Shown: positions 24,516 to 34,334, counted from the first letter of the stretch. The stretch: 47,778 bases of DNA from Methanoculleus sp. (GCA_030156625.1 JASGMC010000004.1:1-47778), one strand, 5' to 3'. Numbers and translations are program-made. Notes: generated by a model from the letters alone, not told the origin.

Positions 24516-25748
24516 TTACCCTCTCCGTCTCCTTCCCGCGAGCAGCATGAGGAGCGCCGCCCCGGCGACCGCTGCACCGAATCCCGGTGCCGCCGTCGGG
24601 GCGGGGCTCGCCGGCTCCGTGAGGCCGGCCAGCCAGGCGGCGCTGGTGTCGGCCGAGAGGTACCTGATGCCTGCAAGGGCGTAACCGCCGCCGGGAGCGC
24701 TGGCGGCTGTGTAGACCCCGGTTGCGGGGAAGGTCGTGTTCCACCGGATCGTTCCGTCCGCATCGATCCCGAGGGCGAAGCCCTCTCCGATCCTCGCGTC
24801 CGTGCCCGCAACCATATACCCGCCGGAAGGCTGCAGGGCGACGGCGTAGCCGGAGAGCCCCTCCATATTCCTGAGCCAGACCTCCTCTCCCTCTGCGTCG
24901 ACGAGGCCGTACCAGTAGTTGCCCGAGTAGACGAACCGCCCGTCATCGGTCTCCTCGATGTCATAGACGACCGGGGCCTGGTAATTCTCGTGCCAGAGCG
25001 TGTTGCCGTCGCCGTCGAGGCGGATGAGGAAGGCGTCACCGATGTCGTTGTTGAAGGGCGACGTCGTGCCTCCGATGACGTAGCCTCCGTCGGCGGTCAC
25101 AACTCCTGCGTTCGCGGAGATGCCGGGGAACGTCCGGTTCCAGACGGGTGTGCCGTCACCGTCGGTCTTTGTGATGACCGCCGTCGTGTCGTTCTCTGAT
25201 TCGGGTGGGTTCCAGAGCCACCCGATGACGGCATACCCGCCGTCGGCGGTCGGGCGGACAGCCGAGATCTTCTCTCCCGGCAGGACCCGCCGCCACTCCT
25301 CCTCCCCGGCTGCATTGGTCCGGATCAGGAACGAGGTGCCCTCGGAGGTGAGGCTCTGATCGACCACGGTTGTGGACATGTTGTAGCCGCCGACGATATA
25401 CCCGCCGTCACCGGTCTGTGCAACGGAAGCCGGTGCCATGTCGGGTATTCTCCCGGTCCATTCCTCGTTCCCCCGGCCGTCGGTCTTTACGAGCAGGAGA
25501 TCTTCCCTGCCCCCGAACATCTGCGTGAGGGTCGAGCCGAGGGCGATGAAGCCGCCGTCCGCGGTCGGTGCAACGGCATCGAACTTGCTGATATTCTCCG
25601 GTGTGAACGTCACGTTCCAGGCGACCGCCGGAGCGGTCTCGCTTGCAGAGACGATGCCTGCCGGCAGCACCGCCGCGATCAGCAGTGCCGCGAGGATCGT
25701 CCCCGGGCGCCAGAAGTCCCGGTATCCTTTCGTCATGGAATCGATCAC
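24516..25748 (-). CDS. Exported beta-propeller protein with PGF-CTERM sorting signal
   Basis: A 410-aa secreted protein. A signal peptide (about residues 18-36, AALLIAAVLPAGIVSASE) is followed by seven repeats of about 45-50 residues with DGGYxxxG ... LxxxDGxGxxxW, a PQQ/WD-like propeller pattern. After a Pro-rich spacer (PASPAPTAAP) the C-terminus is PGFGAAVAGAALL then a hydrophobic helix and RRRRG: the PGF-CTERM signal that an archaeosortase cuts, transferring the protein to lipid at the cell surface. The start is either the GTG at 25748 or the ATG at 25736; neither has a strong ribosome site. It is divergent from endA across 83 bp. Ligand unknown. Confidence 0.8.
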   Translation of the reverse strand: MIDSMTKGYRDFWRPGTILAALLIAAVLPAGIVSASETAPAVAWNVTFTPENISKFDAVAPTADGGFIALGSTLTQMFGGREDLLLVKTDGRGNEEWTGRIPDMAPASVAQTGDGGYIVGGYNMSTTVVDQSLTSEGTSFLIRTNAAGEEEWRRVLPGEKISAVRPTADGGYAVIGWLWNPPESENDTTAVITKTDGDGTPVWNRTFPGISANAGVVTADGGYVIGGTTSPFNNDIGDAFLIRLDGDGNTLWHENYQAPVVYDIEETDDGRFVYSGNYWYGLVDAEGEEVWLRNMEGLSGYAVALQPSGGYMVAGTDARIGEGFALGIDADGTIRWNTTFPATGVYTAASAPGGGYALAGIRYLSADTSAAWLAGLTEPASPAPTAAPGFGAAVAGAALLMLLAGRRRRG

Positions 25749-25831
25749 TGGTGCGGTGCGGCACGCAAAAAGCGTAGTGGTTCACCCCCGGCAATCCATT
25801 AATGAACGTGAACTCCCTATAGATCTAGCAC

Positions 25832-26842
25832 GTGTTGGCGACATTCGACGGAACCTGGGTGCGCCTCGGCAGGGAAGGACGCACGCTCTACGAGCAGGGA
25901 GGTTACGGGAGGCTGGAGGGAACCGGCCTCCGTCTCTCTCCCGAAGAGGCGCTCTACCTCATGGAACGCAACAAAATCGACGTGAAGGACTTCGGTTTCG
26001 ATGCCCTGCTCGGTCTCTGTGCCGGCCAGCCGAACTTTGTCCGCAGGTATCTTGTCTATCGCGACATCCGCGAGCGGGGATACGTGGTTCAGCCCGGACC
26101 ACAGGACTTCCGCGTCTTCCGCCGGGGCCACAAGCCCGGGGTCGGAAAGTCCCGGTACCTGATCCGGGTCCTCTCCGAGCGCGACATCGTCGACTTCGAC
26201 CAATTAAGCCAGGACGTGCTCGCAGCGGCCAACATGCGCAAACAGTACCTCCTCGCGGTCGTGGACGACGAGGACGAGCTGACCTACTATGAGGTGCGGG
26301 TGCAGGACCTCCCCGCCGTCGGGGAGCCTGCGGAGTGCTCAACACCGGCGGAGGCCTCTCTCTTCGGCACCTACGCGCTGGCCCACCTGCCGCCGGGGAC
26401 CCCGCTCGAGGAGGACTGGTACGGCAAACGGCTCGATCCCGAGCGTCTGCTCCTCCGCCCGGTCGAGTCGATCTACCTCATGCGCAGACGCTGCCTCTCG
26501 ATCACGCGGGACGGGGAATCGATGGCCGCAGAGGAGTTCCTCGATGCAGCGGCAGAAAAGGACGTCGAGATCCGTGAAAAAGAGCGGGTCTTCTCCGACC
26601 TCCGGGAGAAGGGCTACATCCCGAGAACCGGGTACAAGTTCGGGCATCACTTCCGGGTCTACTCCGGGAAGAAGAGCCACTCCGAGATGCTCGTCCACGC
26701 CGTCCCGTCCGGGACTTCCACGCCGATGAGCGGCGTCTCCCGTTCGGTCAGGCTTGCTCACAGCGTCAAAAAGAAGATGTTGTTTGCCTGCATATATAAC
26801 ACCGATATCAGATACGTCGAATTCGCCCGAATAAAACTGTGA
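25832..26842 (+). CDS. endA: tRNA-splicing endonuclease
   Basis: Cuts introns out of precursor tRNAs at the bulge-helix-bulge. At 336 aa it is the two-unit form found in many Euryarchaeota, in which a degenerate N-terminal repeat (about 1-165, with VRRYLVYRDIRERGYVVQPG) is fused to the active C-terminal repeat. The catalytic triad is visible: Tyr in TGYKFGHHFRVYSG, His in SEMLVHAV, and Lys in SVKKKMLFA. An in-frame stop lies directly before the codon CAC, so the GTG at 25832 is the first possible start. There is no ribosome site, and an AT-rich stretch lies just upstream, which suggests a leaderless message. It heads the endA-trpS-pheS-pheT operon. Confidence 0.93.
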   Translation: MLATFDGTWVRLGREGRTLYEQGGYGRLEGTGLRLSPEEALYLMERNKIDVKDFGFDALLGLCAGQPNFVRRYLVYRDIRERGYVVQPGPQDFRVFRRGHKPGVGKSRYLIRVLSERDIVDFDQLSQDVLAAANMRKQYLLAVVDDEDELTYYEVRVQDLPAVGEPAECSTPAEASLFGTYALAHLPPGTPLEEDWYGKRLDPERLLLRPVESIYLMRRRCLSITRDGESMAAEEFLDAAAEKDVEIREKERVFSDLREKGYIPRTGYKFGHHFRVYSGKKSHSEMLVHAVPSGTSTPMSGVSRSVRLAHSVKKKMLFACIYNTDIRYVEFARIKL

Positions 26843-26852
26843 GTGTCAGTAC

Positions 26853-28109
26853 ATGCATTCAGAAATGAACCCGTGGTCGAATAACCAGACCGTCGATTTA
26901 GATCGACTCTTTGCCGAGTTCGGCATCGAGCCGATCGGTGAGGTCGCACGAAGGCTTCCCGAGGTACCGCAGTTTATGCGCAGGGGTATCGTCGTCGGGC
27001 ACCGGGACTACAACCTGGTCGCCGACGCCATCCAAAAGCGCACCCCGTTTCACGTGCTGACCGGGTTCATGCCCTCGGGCCTCCCGCACCTCGGGCACCT
27101 GATGGTCATGAAGGAGGTGGTCTGGCACGTCCGCCAGGGCGGGAACGGCTACGTCGCCATTGCCGACCGGGAGGCGCACGCGGTCCGCGGCATCTCGTGG
27201 GAGAAGTGCCGCGAGTACGGGAAGGAGTACCTCAAAGCCCTCTACGCCCTGGGATTCGAGGGCACGACCTACTACCAGAGCAGGAACGACCGCTTGAAGG
27301 ATCTCGCGTTCGAGGCGTCCACGAAGGTGAACTTCTCCGAGATGACGGCGATCTACGGGTTCGGGGCAGATTCTTCACTTTCCCACGCGATGAGCGTCAT
27401 CACCCAGGTCGCCGACATCCTCTTCCCGCAGCTCGATGCCGGCCCGGCCCCCACCATCGTCCCGGTCGGCCTCGACCAGGACCCCCACCTCCGGCTCACC
27501 CGGGACGTGGCCTACAAACTCAGGTTGTTCACGGTCGAGGACCGCGGCGATCACGTCAGTATCCGGTCGAAGAACGCTCCCGAGGCAGCTCTCGAGGCCG
27601 TGCACCGTGCATTCCCCGGTTCGAAGAAGTACGCGGGCCACGTGGACGTCAGGGGCCTTCCGAGGGAGCGGGTCGAGGACGCCGTCCGCGAGATCGAGAT
27701 CGCACACGGCGGGTTCGGGTTCTATCTGCCCTCCTCGACCTATCACATCTTCATGCCAGGACTCCAGGGCGGGAAGATGTCGAGCAGCGTGCCCGAGAGT
27801 TCGTTCGGGTTCTACGAGTCCGACAGGTCGGTCAGGAAGAAGGTCATGGCGGCGCTGACCGGCGGGCGGATGACGCTTGAGGAGCAGAAGCGCCTCGGAG
27901 GCGAGCCCGACGCCTGCTCGGTCTATCTCTTAAACCTCTTCCACATGCTCGAGGACGACGTGGAGCTCGCCGATCTCGCCCGCCGGTGCGAGAGCGGCGA
28001 GCTCACCTGCGGACAGTGCAAGAAAGAGACGAATGAGCGCGTGCAGGCGTTCCTGGCGGAGTTGCGGGATAGGATGGATGCGGTCGAGCACCTTGCAGAG
28101 GAGGTATGA
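26853..28109 (+). CDS. trpS: Tryptophanyl-tRNA synthetase
   Basis: Class I aminoacyl-tRNA synthetase (418 aa) charging tRNA-Trp. The HIGH motif appears as PHLGH in GFMPSGLPHLGHLM near residue 73, and the KMSKS motif as GGKMSSS near residue 308. The sequence PVGLDQDPHLRLTRDVA near residue 205 is the usual substrate-pocket segment of archaeal/eukaryotic-type TrpRS. It follows endA by 10 nt and overlaps pheS by 4 nt. The ATG at 26853 is used; another at 26865 is possible. Confidence 0.94.
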   Translation: MHSEMNPWSNNQTVDLDRLFAEFGIEPIGEVARRLPEVPQFMRRGIVVGHRDYNLVADAIQKRTPFHVLTGFMPSGLPHLGHLMVMKEVVWHVRQGGNGYVAIADREAHAVRGISWEKCREYGKEYLKALYALGFEGTTYYQSRNDRLKDLAFEASTKVNFSEMTAIYGFGADSSLSHAMSVITQVADILFPQLDAGPAPTIVPVGLDQDPHLRLTRDVAYKLRLFTVEDRGDHVSIRSKNAPEAALEAVHRAFPGSKKYAGHVDVRGLPRERVEDAVREIEIAHGGFGFYLPSSTYHIFMPGLQGGKMSSSVPESSFGFYESDRSVRKKVMAALTGGRMTLEEQKRLGGEPDACSVYLLNLFHMLEDDVELADLARRCESGELTCGQCKKETNERVQAFLAELRDRMDAVEHLAEEV

Positions 28110-29557
28110 CGGTGGAACTGACACTGAACGAGAAGAAACTCCTGGTGGTCCTGGGATCGATGGGATCGGCCGACGCGGCCGTCCTTGCGGAGAAGATGGA
28201 TGCCCGCCGGGAGGCGGTGGTGCAGTACGCGAACCTCGCCGGCGAGCGGGGGCTCGTGGACGTGGAGAAGCATGTCTCCCGGCGGTATACCCCGACGGAA
28301 GAAGGGCGGGCCTACATCGGAAAAGGCCTCCCCGAGCGGCAGTTGCTCGAGAGTTTCGAAGAGACGATCCCGATGCGGGACCTCCAGAGCCATCCGCTTG
28401 CAAAGATCGCCATCGGCTGGATGCGCAAAAAGGGCTGGATCGCCATCCGGGACGGGATCGTGCAGAAGACCGGCGCCACCGCACCGGGACCCGACGAAGC
28501 CGCGTTTGCCCGGCTCGGCGAGAACGGTGCGATCGGGGACGGCGTTGGGGTCGCCGATCTTGCAAAACGCGGGCTCGTGCAGGAGGAGGAGACCGTCGCC
28601 TACACCGTCTCGATCACGCCTCGCGGCCGCGAACTCCTCAGCCAGGGCCTCGACCTGCAGGAGGAGGCGGGCACGCTCACCCGCGAGCAGATCCTCTCCG
28701 GTGAGTGGAAGGACCTCCCCCTCCGGCGCTACGACGTCACGAAACTCCCGAAGCGCGCCTACCCGGGGAAAGTTCACCCCTACCAGCGCCTCATCGACGA
28801 GATGCGCCGCATCCTCTTCGATATGGGCTTTGAGGAGATGGCGGGCGGGATCGTGCAGAGTTCGTTCTGGAACTTCGACGCCCTCTTCCAGCCGCAGGAT
28901 CACCCGGCGCGGGAGATGCAGGACACCTTCTTCCTCGGCGAACGCTGGCCGCTTCCGGCAGGATACGAGCGCGTCCGCGACATACACGAGCACGGCGGCG
29001 AGACGTCGTCTACCGGGTGGGGAGGGACCTGGAGCGCCGAAAAGGCAGAGCAGTGCGTGCTCCGGACCCACACGACGGGGCTCTCGATCCAGCACCTGGC
29101 AGCGCACCCCAAACCACCGGTGAAGGCCTTCTGCATCGGCCGGGTTTACCGGCGGGAGGCGATCGACCCCACCCACCTCGCGGAGTTCGAGCAGCTCGAG
29201 GGGATCGTTATGGACGAGGACGTCAACTTACGTCACCTCCTCGGGTTCCTAAAAGAGTTTTACGCCAAGATGGGCTTTGAGACGGTCCGGTTCCGTCCCG
29301 GCTACTTCCCCTACACCGAACCCTCCGTGGAGCCGGAGGTCTACGTCGACGGGCTCGGCTGGGTGGAACTCGGCGGGTCGGGCATCTTCCGGCAGGAAGT
29401 GACCGAGCCCTTCGGTATCGAGCACCCTGTGCTTGCGTGGGGCCTCGGGATCAGCCGGGTGGCGATGCTCCGGCTCGGGCTGCGCGATCTCCGGCAGCTC
29501 TACCGGAGCGACGTCGAGTGGATCCGGGAGACGCCCACCTACGGCGGGGGGCGGTGA
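28106..29557 (+). CDS. pheS: Phenylalanyl-tRNA synthetase alpha subunit
   Basis: Catalytic class II subunit of the (alpha-beta)2 PheRS, 483 aa, the longer archaeal/eukaryotic type. Residues 1-200 carry winged-helix domains ([21 protein letters not shown] ... RRYTPTEEG split over two units). The catalytic domain follows, with [14 protein letters not shown] (motif 1 region), [14 protein letters not shown] (motif 2) and [16 protein letters not shown] (motif 3). A GAGGAGGT ribosome site lies within trpS, and the ATGA overlap implies coupling. The two subunit genes are 2 nt apart. Confidence 0.95.
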   Translation: MTVELTLNEKKLLVVLGSMGSADAAVLAEKMDARREAVVQYANLAGERGLVDVEKHVSRRYTPTEEGRAYIGKGLPERQLLESFEETIPMRDLQSHPLAKIAIGWMRKKGWIAIRDGIVQKTGATAPGPDEAAFARLGENGAIGDGVGVADLAKRGLVQEEETVAYTVSITPRGRELLSQGLDLQEEAGTLTREQILSGEWKDLPLRRYDVTKLPKRAYPGKVHPYQRLIDEMRRILFDMGFEEMAGGIVQSSFWNFDALFQPQDHPAREMQDTFFLGERWPLPAGYERVRDIHEHGGETSSTGWGGTWSAEKAEQCVLRTHTTGLSIQHLAAHPKPPVKAFCIGRVYRREAIDPTHLAEFEQLEGIVMDEDVNLRHLLGFLKEFYAKMGFETVRFRPGYFPYTEPSVEPEVYVDGLGWVELGGSGIFRQEVTEPFGIEHPVLAWGLGISRVAMLRLGLRDLRQLYRSDVEWIRETPTYGGGR

Positions 29558-29559
29558 AG

Positions 29560-31200
29560 ATGGCAATAATCACGTTACCCTACCGGTACATTGAACGGCT
29601 TGCCGGCACCGACCGGCAGACGATCATCGACCGCATCCCCATGATCGGGGCCGACATCGAGCGGATCGAGGAAGACCATGTGGACGTCGAGTTCTTCCCG
29701 AACAGGCCGGACCTCTACTCGCCCGAGGGCGTCGCCCGGGCGATGCGCGGGTTCCTCGGGCTTGAGGAGGGGCTTTCGGCCTACACCGTCCGCCCCTCCG
29801 GCATCACCTTCTCGGTCGACCCGGACCTTGCCGATATCCGGCCGTTCCTCGGCTCGGCGGTGATCAGAAACGTCAACTTCGACGAAGAGGCGATCGAGAG
29901 TTTGATGGCGCTCCAGGAAGCCCTTCACTGGGCGGTCGGGCGCGGGCGCGGCAAGGTGGCGATCGGCGTCCACGACCTCGATACGGTCACCCCGCCGTTC
30001 CGCTACGTCGCCTCGCCCCGTGACCGCTCCTTCGTCCCGCTCGACTTCGAGCGGGAGATGACGATGGAGGAGATCCTCGCCGACCACCCGAAGGGCCGGG
30101 ACTACGCTCACCTGGTGGAGAACTTCGATAAGTTCCCGCTGATCGTCGATGCCGACGACCGGGTGCTCTCCTTCCCGCCGATCATCAACGGCGAGCTGAC
30201 GAGGGTCACGGCGGCGACGAAGAACATCCTGCTCGACTGCACCGGCACCGACAGAAAGGCGGTGATGACGGCGGTAAACATCATCTGCACGGCGCTCATC
30301 GAGGCCGGGGCGACGGTCGAGACCGTCACCGTCGACGGAGAGGAGATGCCCACGCTCGCCCCCGCAGAAAGGGTGGTCTCGGTCGCGGAGTGCTCCCGCC
30401 TCCTCGGCCTCCCCCTCACACCGCAGGAGATGGCGCGGCTCCTTCGCCGGATGCGGTTCGGGGCCGAGCCCGACGGCGACTCACGGGTCCGGGTCCTCGT
30501 TCCCTGCTATCGCTCAGACATCCTCCACGACTGGGATATCTTCGAGGACGTGGCGATAGCCCACGGCATCGAGAACTTCGATGCCGCCCTCCCGGCCACA
30601 TCGACCGTCGCGCAGGAGCACCCGATCCCCGCCCTCGCGGGGGCGGTCCGGTCGGTGATGACCGGCCTCGGGTACCTCGAGATGATCCCGTTCACCCTCA
30701 CAAACGAGCGGGTGCTGTATACGAACATGCAGCGGGACCCCGCCCCCGGAACCCTGCGGCTGCTCCACCCGATCAGCGAGGAGCAGACGGTGGTGCGGAC
30801 CGACCTCCTCCCCCTGCTGATGGAGATGCTTCTTGCGAACAAGCACCGCGAACTCCCGCAGAGGCTCTTTGCGGTGGGCGACGTGGTCGAGGACTGCACG
30901 ACCTACCAGAAGGCCGCTGCGGTCAGCATCCACCCGTCTGCCGACTTCTCCGAGGCGTACGCGGCGGCGGACGTCCTCTGCCGGGAGATCTCGCTCTCCT
31001 ATACGGTCACGGAATCGGCCGACCCGGCGTTCCTCGATGGGCGCCGCGGGGATATCATCGTCGACGGAAGAATAGTAGGGGTGTTCGGGGAGATTCACCC
31101 GGCCGTTCTCGGGGCGTTCGACCTCGAGCACCCGGTTGCGGCGTTCGCGCTCGACCTTAGAGCCGTACCGGGATACCCCGTCCCGCCAGGTACTCCTTGA
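29560..31200 (+). CDS. pheT: Phenylalanyl-tRNA synthetase beta subunit
   Basis: Beta subunit (546 aa, the short archaeal form without the bacterial RNA-binding extensions), which has the B3/B4 editing domain, B5 DNA-binding-like fold and inactive synthetase core. Recognisable pieces are [20 protein letters not shown] near residue 42, the B3/B4 segment around [12 protein letters not shown] near residue 205, and the B5 ending [20 protein letters not shown] near residue 320. The ATG at 29560 has GGCGGTGA upstream. Its 3' end overlaps the convergent hisF gene by 44 nt. Confidence 0.94.
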   Translation: MAIITLPYRYIERLAGTDRQTIIDRIPMIGADIERIEEDHVDVEFFPNRPDLYSPEGVARAMRGFLGLEEGLSAYTVRPSGITFSVDPDLADIRPFLGSAVIRNVNFDEEAIESLMALQEALHWAVGRGRGKVAIGVHDLDTVTPPFRYVASPRDRSFVPLDFEREMTMEEILADHPKGRDYAHLVENFDKFPLIVDADDRVLSFPPIINGELTRVTAATKNILLDCTGTDRKAVMTAVNIICTALIEAGATVETVTVDGEEMPTLAPAERVVSVAECSRLLGLPLTPQEMARLLRRMRFGAEPDGDSRVRVLVPCYRSDILHDWDIFEDVAIAHGIENFDAALPATSTVAQEHPIPALAGAVRSVMTGLGYLEMIPFTLTNERVLYTNMQRDPAPGTLRLLHPISEEQTVVRTDLLPLLMEMLLANKHRELPQRLFAVGDVVEDCTTYQKAAAVSIHPSADFSEAYAAADVLCREISLSYTVTESADPAFLDGRRGDIIVDGRIVGVFGEIHPAVLGAFDLEHPVAAFALDLRAVPGYPVPPGTP

Positions 31201-31963
31201 CCTGGCGAACGGTGAACTCGCCGTAGTGGAAGACGCTTGCCGCGAGGCAGGCGTCGGCCTTCCCTTTTGTGAACCCTTCGTAGAAGTGCTCGAGCGTGCC
31301 CACGCCGCCGCTCGCGACCACCGGAACCCCGACCGCCTCCGAGATTGCAGCGGTGATCGAGATATCGAACCCCTCCTTTGTCCCGTCGGTCTCCATGCTG
31401 GTGAGCAGGATCTCGCCGGCCCCGCGCTCCTCGGCTTCCCTCGCCCAGGCAACGGCGTCAAGCCCCGTGCCCCGGGTCCCGCCGTGGGTCACGACCTCGT
31501 ACCAGCACTCCTGGCCGTCGGCGAGGGTGATCGGTGTTTTTCCCGGCGCCGGTTCGTAGTTTCGCCGGACATCGACGGCGACGACGATGCACTGGGTGCC
31601 GAACCTTTCTGCGCCCTGCGAGATCAGGTCCGGGTCGGCGACGGCGCTTGAGTTGATGCTCACCTTGTCCGCGCCCGCCCGGAGGATCTGCTTCATGTCA
31701 TCGATCGTCCGGATACCGCCGCCGACGGTGAGCGGGAGGAAGAGCTGATCGGCCGCCCGCTGCACGACGTCGATGATGGTGCCCCGGTTCTCCCTGGTGG
31801 CGGTGATGTCGAGGAAGACCACCTCGTCCGCACCCTGCTCGTTGTAGCGCTGGGCGAGCTCGACGGGATCGCCCGCGTCGCGCAGGCCGACGAAGTGCGT
31901 GCCCTTGACCACCCGCCCGTCCTTGAGGTCCAGGCAGGGGATGATCCGCTTGGTCAGAACCAT
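31157..31963 (-). CDS. hisF: Imidazole glycerol phosphate synthase cyclase subunit
   Basis: Histidine biosynthesis TIM-barrel (268 aa) that, with HisH, turns PRFAR plus ammonia into imidazole glycerol phosphate and AICAR. The catalytic aspartates are in the first strand ([10 protein letters not shown]) and the fifth ([10 protein letters not shown] near residue 130). Phosphate loops LTVGGGIRT and [12 protein letters not shown] are intact. The start is the ATG at 31963, matching the usual N-terminus [12 protein letters not shown]; no clear ribosome site precedes it. A TATA-like CCCTTATAGGC lies about 40 nt upstream on the minus strand. No other his gene is in the window. Confidence 0.95.
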   Translation of the reverse strand: MVLTKRIIPCLDLKDGRVVKGTHFVGLRDAGDPVELAQRYNEQGADEVVFLDITATRENRGTIIDVVQRAADQLFLPLTVGGGIRTIDDMKQILRAGADKVSINSSAVADPDLISQGAERFGTQCIVVAVDVRRNYEPAPGKTPITLADGQECWYEVVTHGGTRGTGLDAVAWAREAEERGAGEILLTSMETDGTKEGFDISITAAISEAVGVPVVASGGVGTLEHFYEGFTKGKADACLAASVFHYGEFTVRQVKEYLAGRGIPVRL

Positions 31964-32240
31964 GAGTAATGATTGGGGGGCGGCGGGTGATGAGGGTTTG
32001 CCTATAAGGGTTCGCTGTTCTTGTGAGCAGGGTTGGCTTGCGGCTGTTTGGTGGGGCCCTGGCGGGGTAGGGATCGCAAAGTCCAAGATATGCCCTAGTG
32101 AACGCAAGACAGTCTGGGACCCCCAGTTCTGTACCACGTAAACTATAAGCCTTTAAGCTGGGTGGAGCCTACCTACAGCCGAGCCATGAAAAATCCCGGT
32201 GCAGTGGACCGTGGGGAGATCGTCTTTGGGGAAACGACGC
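31964..32240. other. Intergenic region upstream of hisF
   Basis: Contains the hisF promoter (minus-strand TATA near 32000-32010) and, on the plus strand, a TATA-like stretch near 32140-32155 leading towards the repeat element. Short reading frames here run through repeat DNA, and I do not accept them as genes. Confidence 0.45.
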
Positions 32241-32432
32241 TCCGCAGGAGCGGAGTTCGAGCACCGAAGGTGCGAGGTGGGGCTGACGGGGAGGGGGGGT
32301 GCTCCCCCCTCCCCTGTCCCCTCCCCCCTCGTGGCGATATGCGATGGTTCGGAGAGCGATGTTCCGAAGGAACAGAGTTCGAGAAACCCATGGGGTTTCG
32401 AGAACCAGAGCAGGAGCACCCGAGGTGCGATA
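32241..32432. repeat. GC-rich hairpin repeat element, second locus
   Basis: The segment 32241-32279, read on the minus strand, matches the 45-bp unit of the array at 46378-46588 over about 39 bp with few differences, including the hairpin GCACC-TTC-GGTGC. It is followed by GGGGCTGACGGGGAGGGG, also found near 11850, by C- and G-runs, and by CGTGGCGATAT near 32330 as at 11971. Further small palindromes follow, such as GTTCC-GAA-GGAAC and CGAGAAACCC-at-GGGGTTTCG. It is a composite of the modules seen at the other two loci. Confidence 0.6.
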
Positions 32433-32699
32433 TCTGGTGAAAATCCGTGTCCAGTTTGTGCGCTACAACACCCGTGAGCGCATTAGGTGGAAAAACTGCT
32501 AAAGCACGGCATTTGCAAATGGCTGAACACTCCGGGATGCTCCTGGAAGGTGTCCGTCGACCGGGTCTGAGCATGAACGCGGGCGAACCCGATCCCCGGG
32601 AGCCCGTGCCGCTCCCCTTACGTTTAAGTACTCCGGAAAGATACTTTTAAAGGCAAACCGGAGGAGTATCCGGGCGGGATAACCGGTCTGGTGGTTTTT
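32433..32699 (+). promoter_or_regulatory. Leader and promoter region of the adenosylhomocysteinase-family gene
   Basis: No gene is seen. AT-rich TATA-like stretches CGTTTAAGTAC (near 32620-32630) and ATACTTTTAAAGG (near 32641-32653) lie 50-80 nt before the ATG at 32700. A GGTGG ribosome site precedes that ATG by 5 nt. Confidence 0.45.
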
Positions 32700-33926
32700 A
32701 TGGAGTCAGGAGATCTCAAAATTGCGTGGGCGCGGCAGTACATGCCGGTACTCTCGTCCATTCGGAAGCGTTTTGTCGAGGAGAAGCCGTTTGCAGGCAT
32801 GACTATCGGCATGGCCCTGCACGTCGAGGCGAAGACCGCGGTGCTGGTCGAGACGCTCGCAGCAGGCGGCGCCGAGGTGCACATCACGGGGTGCAACCCC
32901 CTCTCGACCCAGGACGACGTATCGATGGCGCTCGACACCCGGGAGCGGATTCACTCCTATGCCCGGCGGGGGGCCGGCGTCGAGGAGTACTACGCGGCAA
33001 TCGACCGGGTGCTCGACGCCCGGCCTGCGATCACCATCGACGACGGCATGGACCTGATCTTCCGTATCCACACCGAGCGGCAGGAGGTGCTGGACTCGGT
33101 CATCGGCGGGTGCGAGGAGACCACGACCGGCATCCACCGGCTCCGCGCGATGGCACGGGACGGAGCGCTCAAGTTCCCGGTCGTCGCCGTCAACGATACC
33201 CCGATGAAGCACTTCTTCGACAACGTCCACGGCACCGGGGAGAGTGCGCTTGCATCGATCATGATCACCACAAACGTCCTCGTCGCCGGCAAAAGGTTCG
33301 TCGTCGCCGGTTACGGCTACTGCGGCCGGGGGCTCGCACAGAAGGCCCGGAGCCTCGGCGCCCGCGTCATCGTGACCGAGGTCGACCCCCGGAGGGCGCT
33401 GCAGGCGCACATGGACGGGTTCGACGTCATGACGATGGATGACGCGGCACGCCTCGGCGATATCTTCGTCACCACCACCGGCAACACGAGCATCATCACG
33501 GGGCAGCACTTCCCGAACCTGAAGGACGGGGCGATCCTCGCGAACGCCGGCCACTTCAACGTGGAGATCGACGTCGACTGGCTCGAATCGCACGCGGACT
33601 CCGTCGTCCGCCGGGACGGCATCGCCACCTACGTTCTCGGCGGCAAGGCCGTCCACGTTCTTGCCGAAGGACGGCTCGTGAACCTTGCAACGCCCAAAGG
33701 GATGGGCCACCCCGTCGAGGTGATGGACCTGAGTTTCGCCGTCCAGGCGCTCTCCGCCGAGTTCATCGCGAAGCACGGCCGCGAACTCGCTCCCGGCGTG
33801 CACGACGTCCCGTCCGCCATCGACGAGGCTGTGGCGCGGCTGAAACTTGACGCGCTCGGCCTCTCGATCGACCGGCTGACGCCCGAGCAGGAAACATATA
33901 TGAGCAGCTGGACGATCGGGACGTAA
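32700..33926 (+). CDS. ahcY: Adenosylhomocysteinase / S-inosylhomocysteine hydrolase family
   Basis: Recycles the by-product of S-adenosylmethionine methyl transfer. The 408-aa protein has the family's substrate half (IAWARQYMPVLSSIRKRF at the start, MALHVEAKTAVLVETL near residue 40, GCEETTTGIHRL near residue 142 and the Lys/Asp pair in FPVVAVNDTPMKHFFDN) and the NAD half with VVAGYGYCGRGLAQKARSLGA near residue 202. It ends in the usual YMSSWTIGT-like form. In methanogens this enzyme can prefer S-inosylhomocysteine, formed after deamination of S-adenosylhomocysteine; the sequence alone does not tell. The ATG at 32700 is used; a GTG at 32691 is also possible. Confidence 0.9.
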   Translation: MESGDLKIAWARQYMPVLSSIRKRFVEEKPFAGMTIGMALHVEAKTAVLVETLAAGGAEVHITGCNPLSTQDDVSMALDTRERIHSYARRGAGVEEYYAAIDRVLDARPAITIDDGMDLIFRIHTERQEVLDSVIGGCEETTTGIHRLRAMARDGALKFPVVAVNDTPMKHFFDNVHGTGESALASIMITTNVLVAGKRFVVAGYGYCGRGLAQKARSLGARVIVTEVDPRRALQAHMDGFDVMTMDDAARLGDIFVTTTGNTSIITGQHFPNLKDGAILANAGHFNVEIDVDWLESHADSVVRRDGIATYVLGGKAVHVLAEGRLVNLATPKGMGHPVEVMDLSFAVQALSAEFIAKHGRELAPGVHDVPSAIDEAVARLKLDALGLSIDRLTPEQETYMSSWTIGT

Positions 33927-33948
33927 TTCGCCAGCCTTTCTTTTTTTA
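33927..33948 (+). terminator. T-run terminator after the adenosylhomocysteinase gene
   Basis: A T-rich tract with seven consecutive T lies about 15 nt past the stop codon. Confidence 0.5.
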
Positions 33949-33992
33949 TCGTCGCGGGAATCCTCGCGCAGGTGCCCGGGACCGGTACGCCG

Positions 33993-34334
33993 TCAGGTCC
34001 GACCGGCGTCTCCATCGCGATTCATTCGTAATATGAACCCGTGGCCGCATTCGCAGCAGTGGTACTGCGCGTACATGCCGCACCCGGGAGCATCGACATA
34101 CCCCAGGAGTTCCCCGCGGGAGCCGCACCGGGGGCATGCCGGCCCCAGGTCGTCGAACCAGCGGCCGCATTTGAGGCATTGATGGACTGTATGGATCCGC
34201 GGGTTGGCGGTAATGATCTCCTTGATGCGATCCCGGCACCCGCAGAATGGGCAGTGGGCAGGTGTGTCCTCTCCGGTATCACCGGCGCCTTCTGATGGGC
34301 GCGTTGCCTTCTGGCCCCTGTCTAACCCGCGCAC
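33993..34334 (-). CDS. Small zinc-ribbon protein
   Basis: Not a known family to me. The 113-aa product has several paired cysteines of the zinc-ribbon kind: CPFCGC near residue 28, CLKCGRWFDDLGPACPRCGSRG near residues 53-72, and CCECGHGF near residue 95. Between them are short beta-like segments (IHTVHQCLKCGRW). Many small archaeal zinc ribbons bind nucleic acid or protein partners. The start is uncertain: the GTG at 34334 is the only well-placed candidate, and the first 25 residues are low-quality; no ribosome site is evident. It stands alone, convergent with the gene at 32700. Confidence 0.6.
   Translation of the reverse strand: MRGLDRGQKATRPSEGAGDTGEDTPAHCPFCGCRDRIKEIITANPRIHTVHQCLKCGRWFDDLGPACPRCGSRGELLGYVDAPGCGMYAQYHCCECGHGFILRMNRDGDAGRT

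Noticed and set aside
32162-32440. Small protein gene in the region before ahcY
   Set aside because: Most of the frame consists of the GC-rich hairpin repeat found at other loci, and several frames are equally open.
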